DNA of 32,241 bases from Planctomycetota bacterium (GTDB lineage Bacteria > Planctomycetota > Phycisphaerae > WQYP01). Shown here in pieces: positions 8,073-16,916 of the stretch (position 1 is its first letter; each line of letters begins with the position of its first letter). The stretch lies in assembly GCA_021790385.1 (NCBI GenBank), contig JAJYDW010000044.1, positions 1 through 32,241 on the forward strand, in the 5' to 3' direction. The notes beneath the pieces are model-generated. The model saw only the letters and a program-made list of their open reading frames with translations, was not told the origin of the DNA and searched no databases. The position numbers and the translations under genes are program-made.

Positions 8073-9761
8073 ATGCTTAACACATTTTCCAAAAAGTCAG
8101 CCAGTTTGCTGGCGGCCGCAGCCATGGCGGCGGTTTTCGCCTGCGGAACCATGGCGCATGCGAGTACCACTGCGGCTACATGGGCCGGGGCTGGATCGGA
8201 TGACAACTGGAGCACTTCAGCGAACTGGACCAGCGCCGGCATTCCGACCAGCGGCAATACCACCAGCGTCACATTTACCGGTACCGTACCAAACACCACA
8301 TCGAACGTGAACTCGGCCTACACACTCAACAGTTTGGTCTTTGGCACTGGATCCAACGATACGATAACCGTCGCCTACACACTTACCGGGTCCGCAATCA
8401 CGCTCTCTGGGAGTAACCCCATTATTAACAGCAATGCGGGGAAGAACGGACGCGTTCTTCAGACCATCGATAACAACATTTTGTTATCGCCGGCTACCGG
8501 TTCAGGCAACTTTAACGCGGCGATCAAATCCAATAATGGCAATTTGCTGTTGGCTGGCACAATCACCAATTCCGGCAACGGCGTCGCCTTCGAATCGGAC
8601 AGCGGTACCGGCGTCATCACAGTCAGCGGGAGCCTTAGCGGAACTTTCGGGCAAGTAGTCGTCGGCGCAAGCAGTTCCACATCGACGCAGATAACGCAGT
8701 GGAATGGTGACAACTCAACGTTCAACACAAACCAATTGGTGATTTTCTCCGGTACCCTGCAACTCGGAAACGCTAACGCACTAGGCCTTCTCAACAGTGG
8801 ATCGAAGAGCATCCAGCTCAACAACGGGGCCAACACCAACGATCCGGCACTTTTGACCACTGTTGCAATGACCATCCAAGATAAGATATTCCTTCAAACC
8901 AATGGCGACGGCATCGGCAAAAACACGGTTGGAGGCATTGGGGCCTTTGCATCGACCTACACGGGCAATGTGATTCTTGGTTCTAACAACGCATCTGGGA
9001 GTAACTACGCCCAACCACTTACCGTGACAGCCGATTCGGGCGGCACGGTAACATTCAGCGGCAATCTGCTGGCACCAACAACCTTGACTACCGGAACCAA
9101 TGATGCCACCACCAACGACACTCTCACCAAAGTTGGAGCGGGCTTGGTTATCCTTAGCGGTACAGGCAATGACTACACCGGCACCACTACCGTGCAAGCC
9201 GGTAATTTGCAGGTTAACGGAGCCTTGACCGGTACCGGCGCGGTAACGGTGGACAGCGGCGCTACGCTTAGCGGCGTCGGCAGCATTGCCGGAGCGGTTA
9301 CCGTGAACACCGGCGGCATACTTTCGCCGGGCGACGCCCCAGGCACCTTCACGCTCAGCGGTGGCTTGACCCTGGCCAACAGCGGCGTACTAGATTTCAC
9401 CCTGGGTTCGCCCAATGTGGCCGGTGGCACCGGCGGCAATGACCTGGTAAGCACGGCCGCACTCACCTTGGGTACGGGACTTACTGTGCATATCACGCAA
9501 GGTGCAGGCTATGGCACCGGGTTGTACCATATGATTGACTACAGCGGCGCGCTGACCAATAACAGCAACAACTTCACCGGCTGGACCGTTACCGGCTTGG
9601 CGGCAGGTCAAACGGCGGCGTTTTCGCTGGGGGCGGATGGCACCAGTAGCGCGGTGAATCTGACCATCAGTTCCTCAAGCATTCCCGAACCGACCACACT
9701 GGGGTTGCTGGCATTAGGCTCGCTGGGAATTCTGGCAGGGCGTCGCTGGCGCAGCGCTTGA
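8073..9761 (+). CDS. PEP-CTERM surface protein with autotransporter-type beta-strand repeats
   Basis: This 562-residue exported protein has no recognised catalytic domain. The start at 8073 is chosen because GGAGG at 8061-8065 precedes it and a typical signal peptide follows (MLNTFSKKSASLLAAAAMAAVFACGTMAHA). The open frame continues upstream to 7812 but overlaps the regulator gene. The body is Thr/Ser/Asn/Gly-rich beta-strand sequence. Around residues 345-450 it has the PATR-like segment KVGAGLVILSGTGNDYTG and a following DSGATLSGVGSIAGAVTV run. The tail has PEP at 538-540, a hydrophobic helix and GRRWRSA, a textbook PEP-CTERM signal. It is probably a structural or adhesive surface protein. 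It is shorter than the repeat protein at 402 and lacks the peptidase-like N-terminal domain. No exosortase gene is present in the window. Confidence 0.85.
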   Translation: MLNTFSKKSASLLAAAAMAAVFACGTMAHASTTAATWAGAGSDDNWSTSANWTSAGIPTSGNTTSVTFTGTVPNTTSNVNSAYTLNSLVFGTGSNDTITVAYTLTGSAITLSGSNPIINSNAGKNGRVLQTIDNNILLSPATGSGNFNAAIKSNNGNLLLAGTITNSGNGVAFESDSGTGVITVSGSLSGTFGQVVVGASSSTSTQITQWNGDNSTFNTNQLVIFSGTLQLGNANALGLLNSGSKSIQLNNGANTNDPALLTTVAMTIQDKIFLQTNGDGIGKNTVGGIGAFASTYTGNVILGSNNASGSNYAQPLTVTADSGGTVTFSGNLLAPTTLTTGTNDATTNDTLTKVGAGLVILSGTGNDYTGTTTVQAGNLQVNGALTGTGAVTVDSGATLSGVGSIAGAVTVNTGGILSPGDAPGTFTLSGGLTLANSGVLDFTLGSPNVAGGTGGNDLVSTAALTLGTGLTVHITQGAGYGTGLYHMIDYSGALTNNSNNFTGWTVTGLAAGQTAAFSLGADGTSSAVNLTISSSSIPEPTTLGLLALGSLGILAGRRWRSA

Positions 9762-9781
9762 TATGGATATGTAAGATCGCA

Positions 9782-9815
9782 GGAAGAGAGTTTGACCACC
9801 CTCTTCCCACTTTTT
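9782..9815 (+). terminator. Candidate intrinsic terminator after the PEP-CTERM gene
   Basis: GGAAGAG (9782-9788) pairs with CTCTTCC (9801-9807) across a 12-base loop, followed closely by TTTTT at 9811-9815. It lies between the PEP-CTERM gene and the first pseudopilin gene, so it may reduce read-through from a highly expressed surface-protein gene rather than end the operon completely. Confidence 0.5.
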
Positions 9816-9840
9816 CCCGAACGGTTTTCAGGAGTTGGCC

Positions 9841-10677
9841 ATGTGTAAAAGAAAAAAACGCGGTTTTACGCTCGTGGAGCTTTTGGTGGTGATTTCCATC
9901 ATCGCCATTCTGATTGGCCTGCTACTGCCGGCACTGGCTTTAGCAATGAAGACCGGGCGGCAAACGGTATGCCTGAGCAATTTGCATCAGATCGGTGTGG
10001 CGTATGATATGTACGCTCAGGATTATTCCCAGCGGTGGCCGCCAGCGTATTATTCGGATCCCAATCAGGGCGGTTATTATACGTACTTTTTGATGTATCT
10101 GGCACCGTATCTGACCAACACCAACGGGCCGTGGCTGGAAGACACAACGTCCCAGGTTTCCAAATGGGACCAGCAGGAGCACATTTTGACCACGGAGGGC
10201 GTCTCTGCCTGTCCGCAGTCGTGGAACGACCATCCTGAAGCTGCGCATCTCTGGGACTCGCCCTCGACATATTCCATGAATCCGTCACTGCCGCCCTGGC
10301 TGCCTGTGGCATCGCCGACACCCGCTTATAAATATTTTCCCAGCCCGGCGCAGATCGCGCAACCGGCCTCAACGTGCCTGCTTGGCGACGGCTATATGTC
10401 GGTCAACCTCTCGTACTTTCATTACTGGGCCGCAACCATTTCTGCCAGCATGCCGCCCGGCTGGATTTTCTTGAGCCAGACCAATGGCGGAACCCTGAAT
10501 AAAGTGCCGGGCTATTTTGTATGTGGTCCGGGGGTCTACACAGCGGCAGTCCATCCGGGCGGGGACAATATTCTGTTTACGGATTACCACGCCGCGACGT
10601 TAAGAGTGGACCAAATTCCCACCTCTACCACAAGTCCCACCAACCAGCAGGTAAATACCTTCTGGTATGGGCGCTAG
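9841..10677 (+). CDS. Prepilin-like protein with type IV N-terminal methylation signal and H-X9-D motif
   Basis: This 278-residue protein begins with a basic leader (MCKRKKRG), followed by [19 protein letters not shown]. This is the type IV prepilin cleavage site and hydrophobic helix, with the conserved Glu five residues after the cut. After the helix comes the [19 protein letters not shown] segment common in the large families of planctomycete pseudopilin-like proteins. Near the C-terminus [13 protein letters not shown] fits the H-X9-DG processing-associated motif, with Tyr in place of Gly. ATG at 9841 is chosen because CAGGAG at 9829-9834 is 6 bases upstream. It is probably inserted in the inner membrane or secreted through a type II-like system. 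Its exact job is unknown. The downstream paralogue starts 54 bases after its stop. Confidence 0.85.
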   Translation: MCKRKKRGFTLVELLVVISIIAILIGLLLPALALAMKTGRQTVCLSNLHQIGVAYDMYAQDYSQRWPPAYYSDPNQGGYYTYFLMYLAPYLTNTNGPWLEDTTSQVSKWDQQEHILTTEGVSACPQSWNDHPEAAHLWDSPSTYSMNPSLPPWLPVASPTPAYKYFPSPAQIAQPASTCLLGDGYMSVNLSYFHYWAATISASMPPGWIFLSQTNGGTLNKVPGYFVCGPGVYTAAVHPGGDNILFTDYHAATLRVDQIPTSTTSPTNQQVNTFWYGR

Positions 10678-10731
10678 CGCCGGCTATAGCATCGCAGGCG
10701 TCCGCGGGTGAGGTTTGCCAAGGAGTGTGCC

Positions 10732-11556
10732 ATGCGCGGCAAGAGTGGAATGACATTGATGGAAGTTTTGACAGTGGGGGCTATTCTCGCCGTGCTGATT
10801 TCCCTGCTATTGCCGGCGCTGGCCCTGGCGATGAAGACCGGGCGACAAACGGTGTGCCTGAGCAATCTGCGGCAAATGGGGAAAGCCTACGATTTATACG
10901 CGGCCAATTACCATCAACGTTATCCATTGGCCTACTACCGGATAAGCTGGAATCCCAACGCGGGATTGTATTTTGAAAGCTACATCGCCCAGTACCTGAC
11001 CCAAATACCCGGGGTGGAGGCATATGGCGGCGCGATTGCCTCCCGGCAAAATGCCGTCATGCGCAACTCCCGCGTTTTGCTGTGTCCACAGGCGTGGGCG
11101 GACCATCCCGGCGGCCACGCAGCCGGTAATTTTCACACGTATTCCGCCAACCCGCAGTTTCCGCCCTATGTGCGGGATTACGTACTGCCGTCAACTTCAG
11201 ATCCGTTGCCGCAGATACCACCCGAATGGTATTTTCCAGACGTAAACTTGCTGGTATGTCCCGGGGCGACCTGCCTGGTGGGTGATGGCTATTATTCGAC
11301 GCATGTGACACCTCACTATTGGGCGGCCACCATCGGGCCAGGCATGCCGCCGGGATGGATTTACGGCCCCTCATTAGTCCCTGGTAACTCCACCCTGGCG
11401 GTGCATCCCGGCGGTGACAACATACTTTTTGCCGATTATCACGCCGCGACGCTGCCGGCTGCCGCCATTCCAACCGTGTCGCACGCTGTGCTGATGAACA
11501 ACAATACCACTGGGCCGGAATTGGACAGTTGGCGTTTCTGGATGGGTGGTTATTGA
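10732..11556 (+). CDS. Prepilin-like protein, paralogue of the upstream gene
   Basis: This 274-residue protein starts MRGKSGMTLMEVLTVGAILA, a prepilin-type leader with GMTLME at the cleavage site. The segment [18 protein letters not shown] is identical to the upstream paralogue, and the DNA there is almost identical too. Its C-terminus carries [17 protein letters not shown], again H-X9-D followed by Tyr. The middle part has diverged in sequence but keeps the same layout (Trp-Ala-Asp-His-Pro and WAAT blocks). AAGGAG at 10720-10725, 6 bases upstream, supports ATG 10732 over the in-frame GTG at 10708. The pair most likely arose by local tandem duplication. A secretion-related or structural role is inferred; neither protein is recognisable as a major pilin. 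Confidence 0.84.
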   Translation: MRGKSGMTLMEVLTVGAILAVLISLLLPALALAMKTGRQTVCLSNLRQMGKAYDLYAANYHQRYPLAYYRISWNPNAGLYFESYIAQYLTQIPGVEAYGGAIASRQNAVMRNSRVLLCPQAWADHPGGHAAGNFHTYSANPQFPPYVRDYVLPSTSDPLPQIPPEWYFPDVNLLVCPGATCLVGDGYYSTHVTPHYWAATIGPGMPPGWIYGPSLVPGNSTLAVHPGGDNILFADYHAATLPAAAIPTVSHAVLMNNNTTGPELDSWRFWMGGY

Positions 11557-11780
11557 TGAAATTACCGTGGCGGCACAAACTACCCAACTCTGGTGCGCAT
11601 CCTGAAATATGTACCGGAATGTGTGGGCACAGGAAAGAATCGTGCCAATATAAATTCATATTTTATGGCCCATAGATGTTAGCTGCGGAGTTTATATTGA
11701 ATTAAAACCTGGCTGGCATAATTGTCGTAGCAACAGGGTCTTTACCATTGCCGGCGAAAGCCCCTTAACCAAAGGAGTTT

Positions 11781-14501
11781 ATGTTGAAGCGTTCATCCAA
11801 CAGACCAGCTTTACGATTGGCGCATTTTCTGATCCTGGGCGTAGCGCTGGCATTGGGCGGCAGCGGGTGCAAAAATGAGCGGCCATCCTCATCCGTTGCC
11901 GCGGTCAGGCAACCGACCGATCACGTAACGGGGCTATTGCTTGCGGGCAAAGTTGGAATGACAGCCTCAAAAAACGGTGGAATCCGTTATCCGGCGACAG
12001 TACGGGGTTTTGTAAGCGCGTTTATGTTTCCATTTCGGCCTGGCTATTTCCGGGACGCGCGAAAGTGGGGAGCCAACGTTATCCGATTGCAGCTTCACCC
12101 CGGTTACTGGGCTTTGGATCACCACGAAAAATTCATGCAAGGTTTGCCGGCCTATCTCCACCAACTGCAGGCGCATTTGCGTCGCGCGCAGCGCGCCGGC
12201 CTGAAGGTGGTACTGGATTTGCACGGGCCACCGTTTGCCCGGCCAAAGCTGGGGCACCTCGGAGGAACCCGGGCGTATTGGAAAATGCCGGGGTTGACAA
12301 ACCGATTCTGCCTGGTTTGGCGGGATATTGTTAAGGCCGCCCGGCCATGGCGCAAGTCCATTTATGGCTATGATCTGTATAACGAACCACGTATTGATAC
12401 CAGCCATGGCCCCGTTGCGCCGGCACAATGGCGGCCCCTGGCCAAGCGCATCATCAAAACGATTCGGCAGTTGGATAAAAAGACGTGGATTATTTTTGAA
12501 GTGGCACCCTATGACGATCCATCCGGATTTACCTGCCTTAAGCCATTACCGTATTCCCACGTCATTTACAGCGTCCATTTTTATCTGCCAGGGGCTTTTA
12601 CGTCACAAGGGTTGAATGGGCAACTGCACCCGGTTTATTACCCGGGGATGATCGGCGGACATTGGTGGAATCGGGCCACAATGGTGCAACGCCTGGCCCC
12701 CGTCATCGAATTTCAGAATCGCTATCGGGTACCGATTTATGTCGGCGAGTTCAGCGTTATCCGCTGGGCCCCGCGGGCCAGCGCGGCACGCTGGCTGCAA
12801 GATGCCATCAGCATCTTCGAATCCCACCACTGGTCATGGACCTATCACGCGTTTGGTGAATACAATGGCTGGAGCCTCAAATACGGCAGCACGTATTGGA
12901 AGCCGGGAATGCGACTGGTCAAGGCCACGCATGAAACGCTGCGGGCCAAAATCATCAAGGCCGCCCTGCAAAGGAACTATCATCACACAACCGCCTTAAA
13001 GGTGCCAGGCCGCACCCGGCCGGGTTATTCCTGCACCTATGTCTTCAGCGGGCCGGGCGCGCTTGCAGGATGGCATATTTCAACACACGCCGGGCTTACA
13101 CGGATGGCGATTGGTGCACAATTGCAGAAGCCTGCGACCAGGGAAGCGTTGTCGCGGTGGATTGACTTAAAAGCCGGGTTCTACGCCTTATTTGCCTCCG
13201 GAACCGGTGGCACAATGGTTAGCGTGCAGCCGAAAGGCCATGGTACGGCCATGGCCACCCTCACGCTGACTGCGTCGAACCGCAGTCAACAGCCCGGAGT
13301 AATCTGGGACGGTAACTTTTGTGTGTTGAAGGCTCCGGGAGGGCCGGTAAGACTGGTGGTCGGCGCTTCCGGCCGCAAGGCTCCGGCGACAATCCAGTGG
13401 ATAAGAATAGAAAGTCCTCCGGTTCCTCGAACCTTGCCGGGTGCTGCTTTGCGGTATGCCATTGCCCATGATCGTCCGTCACCCTGGCCGGCACGGGGTG
13501 TCAACATGGATATTTTTAATCCAGCGACGCTGCAAACATATCTACGGGCCAAGAGGTGGGGTGCCAACATCGTGCGTATTGATCCACCACGGTTCGATAT
13601 CTGGGAATTACATCATCACATTCATGCCCCATTTTGGCAGGCATGGCCGACGTTTGTCCGGGAGCTTGTAGACCAGGTAAAGTTAGCGCGTAAGGCCGGA
13701 CTGAAGGTGATTCTGAATCTGCCACCGCCTTTTCTGCACCAGCAGAGCGGTGATTGGTGGTACCGCGGGGATTTAAAGCGGCGGTTCTGCCACGAGTGGA
13801 TGAGTCTGGCCACTGCAACAGCCCCTTACCGCAGTTCTATCTGGGGTTTTGACATTCTCAATGAACCGTTGAATTGGTCCGATATGCCCTGGCCGGCGAA
13901 AAAATGGCGCGGGCTGGCAATCGCCATTATTCATACCATCCGTCAGGTGGATCCAAAAACATGGATTGTCTATGAGCCTGGGCCGGGCGGCCTGGACCGT
14001 GGATTTCACGACCTGGTACCTTTGCCGGATTCCCATGTGATTTACAGCCTGCACACCTATGACCCCAGCGTGTTTTGCATGCAGGGGGTATTTGATGTTA
14101 AAGGCCTGTCCCTGGCCCAGGCAAAAAAGAAAATTAATATCCGATATCCCGGCTGGATGATGGGCGGTTATTGGGATAAGAAGCGACTGGAGCAAGTTTA
14201 TGATCCGGTGGTTGCGTTTCAGAAACGCTGGCATGCCCCGATTTATGTTGGAGAATTCAGTGCAGTGCAATGGGCACCGGGCAACAGCACCGCCCGCTGG
14301 CTGCATGATGCCATCAGCATTTTCGAGTCGCACCACTGGTCCTGGACCTATTTTGAGTTCCGGCGGTTTGACGCAACCTGGAGCCTTATGCGAACGGGAC
14401 AGTTTTGGCGTATCGGCATGCCTATTCCCCCGCTGTTGAAAGGAATCACGGCGAAGGAAGTCCTGATGAAAAAGGCCCTCAGGAAGAACCTTGACAACTG
14501 A
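11781..14501 (+). CDS. Putative lipoprotein with two GH5-type domains in tandem
   Basis: This 906-residue protein has an N-terminal signal ending LALGGSGC. Cys30 may be lipidated, although the lipobox is loose. Domain 1 (about 72-395) has Arg102, His148 in LDLHGPP, acid/base Glu202 (YDLYNEP), His266/Tyr268 and nucleophile Glu323 (IYVGEFS). A beta-sandwich (about 405-545), probably carbohydrate binding, follows. Domain 2 (about 570-906) has Arg599, acid/base Glu695 (DILNEP), His758/Tyr760 and nucleophile Glu825 (IYVGEFSA). Domain 2 has Pro648 where domain 1 has the conserved His. Domain 2 shares the QGVFD...INIRYPG loop with the single-domain enzyme at 4815, while domain 1 has a shorter loop there. 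AAAGGAG at 11771-11777 is the ribosome site. The two active sites may act on different positions of the same glycan. Beta-mannan or beta-glucan is the likely substrate class. Confidence 0.82.
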   Translation: MLKRSSNRPALRLAHFLILGVALALGGSGCKNERPSSSVAAVRQPTDHVTGLLLAGKVGMTASKNGGIRYPATVRGFVSAFMFPFRPGYFRDARKWGANVIRLQLHPGYWALDHHEKFMQGLPAYLHQLQAHLRRAQRAGLKVVLDLHGPPFARPKLGHLGGTRAYWKMPGLTNRFCLVWRDIVKAARPWRKSIYGYDLYNEPRIDTSHGPVAPAQWRPLAKRIIKTIRQLDKKTWIIFEVAPYDDPSGFTCLKPLPYSHVIYSVHFYLPGAFTSQGLNGQLHPVYYPGMIGGHWWNRATMVQRLAPVIEFQNRYRVPIYVGEFSVIRWAPRASAARWLQDAISIFESHHWSWTYHAFGEYNGWSLKYGSTYWKPGMRLVKATHETLRAKIIKAALQRNYHHTTALKVPGRTRPGYSCTYVFSGPGALAGWHISTHAGLTRMAIGAQLQKPATREALSRWIDLKAGFYALFASGTGGTMVSVQPKGHGTAMATLTLTASNRSQQPGVIWDGNFCVLKAPGGPVRLVVGASGRKAPATIQWIRIESPPVPRTLPGAALRYAIAHDRPSPWPARGVNMDIFNPATLQTYLRAKRWGANIVRIDPPRFDIWELHHHIHAPFWQAWPTFVRELVDQVKLARKAGLKVILNLPPPFLHQQSGDWWYRGDLKRRFCHEWMSLATATAPYRSSIWGFDILNEPLNWSDMPWPAKKWRGLAIAIIHTIRQVDPKTWIVYEPGPGGLDRGFHDLVPLPDSHVIYSLHTYDPSVFCMQGVFDVKGLSLAQAKKKINIRYPGWMMGGYWDKKRLEQVYDPVVAFQKRWHAPIYVGEFSAVQWAPGNSTARWLHDAISIFESHHWSWTYFEFRRFDATWSLMRTGQFWRIGMPIPPLLKGITAKEVLMKKALRKNLDN

Positions 14502-14543
14502 TGAAGCCCCGGCAATTTATTGATTAAGCAAAAGGACACCTCT

Positions 14544-15386
14544 ATGAAAGAATGGTTTCAAAGACGAAAGTTCATGCTCGTTTTTTCGACGCTGTTGTTG
14601 GCGTGGTCGGCAGCTCATAGCACCGTCAATGCTGCAAACCAAAAAGCTCCCCAAAAATTGGCACGCCAACCGTTCCGCATACTTTTTATTGGAGACAGCA
14701 TCACATCTTACGGTGTCAGCCCGCAGAGTATCAAGACTCTGGGGTGGAATCACGCCTCCGGCATGGCAGCCACCAGCGCCAGCAAAGATTACGTTCATCT
14801 TTTGACAGCTTTTATCCAAAAAGCCCTGCCTCATCGGAAAGTAACGATGCAGATCGGCGCGGGACCGGATTACGGCCGGTTCGATAAAAAGGGCGGGAGA
14901 AACGTGCATATCTATTTGGCACCGATGAAACTTTTTGTGAAGCGTCATCCCTTGAGCCGCTATAACCTGATCGTGCTGCAACACGGCGAGCATGAGCAGT
15001 TTCGGCGCGGACTGCCGGAGATGCGCCGTATCTGCGGCGCATGGATGAAGCTCTTTAGCGGCGAGCACCGGGCTATGATGATCTGTGTGGGGCCGTGGGC
15101 ACCGTGGTTTGCCACGCACGGAAAGAAATATACCGGCTGGACCCTGCGCGTACAGCATACCATCCGGCGGTTGTGCCTGCAGTGGGGTGGGGTTTTTGTA
15201 TCCGTGGAGGATATTGCGGTGGACCCACGCAATCATGGTTGGGGCAAAGCGCCGGGAGTGCGCTGGCATCCCAATGATCGTGGCCATTTATTGTACGCCA
15301 TTCAGATTTTCAAGGCATTTAAAAAAATAGCGGCGGCCCATGGCCTCAAACTGCACCCAGTGGTCTTGCCCAAGGTGAAGCCATGA
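14544..15386 (+). CDS. Secreted SGNH/GDSL-family hydrolase (possible carbohydrate esterase)
   Basis: This 280-residue enzyme has a signal peptide (MKEWFQRRKFMLVFSTLLLAWSAAHSTVNA). Block I is ILFIGDSITSYG with nucleophile Ser52. Block V is WHPNDRGHLLYA with the Asp245-x-x-His248 pair. The Gly-x-Asn-Asp block III is not canonical; LQHGEHEQF around residue 148 occupies that place. Members of this superfamily often remove acetyl groups from polysaccharides, which fits the neighbouring GH5 and GH2 genes, but the substrate is inferred. AAAGGA at 14531-14536 supports ATG 14544. Its stop overlaps the start of the sulfatase gene (ATGA at 15383-15386), so the two are translated together. Confidence 0.78.
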   Translation: MKEWFQRRKFMLVFSTLLLAWSAAHSTVNAANQKAPQKLARQPFRILFIGDSITSYGVSPQSIKTLGWNHASGMAATSASKDYVHLLTAFIQKALPHRKVTMQIGAGPDYGRFDKKGGRNVHIYLAPMKLFVKRHPLSRYNLIVLQHGEHEQFRRGLPEMRRICGAWMKLFSGEHRAMMICVGPWAPWFATHGKKYTGWTLRVQHTIRRLCLQWGGVFVSVEDIAVDPRNHGWGKAPGVRWHPNDRGHLLYAIQIFKAFKKIAAAHGLKLHPVVLPKVKP

Positions 15387-16858
15387 GCGAATCGCAGACT
15401 GCCAAAGCCGCAGGACGACAGCCGAACCTGCTGTTTGTTTTCGCCGATCAGATGCGCGGCATGGATATGTGCTGCGCAGGCAACGCCCAGGTGCACACAC
15501 CGCATCTGGATGAAATGGCGCGGCAGGGGCTTCGCGCCACCAATGCCATCGCCACCGTTCCGGTTTGCGGGCCGAACCGGGCGGTGCTGCTGACGGGTCA
15601 ATTTGCCACACAAACTCAGGTACCGGCAAACGATCTGCCATTGCCTTCGGCAGCGCGCACCTTCGGGCAGACTGCGACGGCGGCGGGTTATCACACCGGT
15701 TACATCGGCAAGTGGCACCTGGATGGCGTGCCGCGGGACAAATTCACCCCACCAGGGCCGCGTCGCTTCGGCTGGAATTATTGGGCGGCCTATAACTGCG
15801 CCCATGATTATTTTCGTCCACGCTATTACCGTGATGAGCCACAAGTGGTAGAAACAGCCGGCTATGAACCGACGGTGCAAACCGATCTGGCGATCGACTT
15901 TTTACATCGGCAGGCTGCGCAGCGCGATCGGCCCTTTTGCCTGGTCGTATCCTGGGGACCTCCGCATGATCCATATCCGCAGGTTCCGGAAGAGTTTCGC
16001 CGGCGCTATTCGCCGGAAAGCCTACCATTGCGGCCCAATGTGCAGCCGGACGCCAAAAACCCGTTGGCGGCTGGCCTGGAATGCCGCTCCACCCTCGCTA
16101 ATTATTATGCCGCGATCACCGCGCTGGACCATGAAATGGGCCGGCTGCTGGCCGCCCTGGATGAATTGGCCCTGACCACCGATACACTGGTCATTTTCAC
16201 CTCCGATCACGGCGATATGCTCTGGTCGCACGGCTGGATGAAAAAGCAATCACCCTACGAGGAATCCATTAATGTCCCATGGATCGCCCGCTGGCCAGGC
16301 CGGATCCAGCCAGGAACGGCTTCGGATGCTTTGCTGTCCACGGTGGATGTTGTCCCGACACTGGCGGGGCTGCTGGACTGGCCGACCGAGACGCAGTGGA
16401 GTGGACGTGATTTATCGGCAGCGCTGCTGGGCAAAGCCGGTCTGGAAACCACGCCGGAATCCGTGTTTATCAGCAATCCCAGCAGCCACGATGAAGCCTT
16501 GATGCAGCAAATGCCTGAATGGCGAGGGGTGCGAACCCACCGATATACGTATACAGAAACACTTGGCCGCCGGCCCTGGCTGCTTCTGGATAATCAGGTT
16601 GATCCCTTTCAGATGAATAATTTGGCGAACCATCCGGCGTATGGCCAGGTGCAGGCCCAATTGCGTGATGAATTGACGCAATGGCTGGTCAAAGCCGGTG
16701 ATTCTTTTATTCCAGGGTCGCAACTTCTGCAGCGATGCGGTTTAATGGACTTGTGGCAACAGAGGCAAAAGAGTCTTTACGGCCCGCGGGGGCCGCAGTT
16801 CTCCATGCCGGAAGTAGATGTGCCGAAGCGCGAACCGAGCCATCGTGATGGCAACTGA
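15383..16858 (+). CDS. Sulfatase (formylglycine type, S1 family)
   Basis: This 491-residue enzyme hydrolyses sulfate esters. The start overlaps the SGNH stop by four bases. The N-terminal strand LLFVFADQMR carries the metal-binding Asp22. The active-site signature is CGPNRAVLLTG, a CxPxR motif with Cys62 expected to become formylglycine. Further family landmarks are GKWHLDG (109-115) and TSDHGDML (273-280) with the metal ligands Asp275 and His276. No signal peptide is evident, which is odd beside secreted hydrolases: it may act on imported oligosaccharides or be exported another way. No formylglycine-generating enzyme is encoded in the window, so activation would depend on one elsewhere. Linkage specificity is not readable from the sequence. 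Confidence 0.9.
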   Translation: MSESQTAKAAGRQPNLLFVFADQMRGMDMCCAGNAQVHTPHLDEMARQGLRATNAIATVPVCGPNRAVLLTGQFATQTQVPANDLPLPSAARTFGQTATAAGYHTGYIGKWHLDGVPRDKFTPPGPRRFGWNYWAAYNCAHDYFRPRYYRDEPQVVETAGYEPTVQTDLAIDFLHRQAAQRDRPFCLVVSWGPPHDPYPQVPEEFRRRYSPESLPLRPNVQPDAKNPLAAGLECRSTLANYYAAITALDHEMGRLLAALDELALTTDTLVIFTSDHGDMLWSHGWMKKQSPYEESINVPWIARWPGRIQPGTASDALLSTVDVVPTLAGLLDWPTETQWSGRDLSAALLGKAGLETTPESVFISNPSSHDEALMQQMPEWRGVRTHRYTYTETLGRRPWLLLDNQVDPFQMNNLANHPAYGQVQAQLRDELTQWLVKAGDSFIPGSQLLQRCGLMDLWQQRQKSLYGPRGPQFSMPEVDVPKREPSHRDGN

Positions 16859-16916
16859 CGGCGCTCTCGAACCGGAAACTTTACAATGCGTTTGTTTACC
16901 ACTAAAAAGGAGCTTC

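Noticed and set aside
11557-11780. Possible promoter TTGAAT/CATAAT upstream of the two-domain GH5 gene
   Set aside because: The spacer is only 14 bp, too short for a sigma70 promoter, and no better pair was found in this 224-bp spacer.
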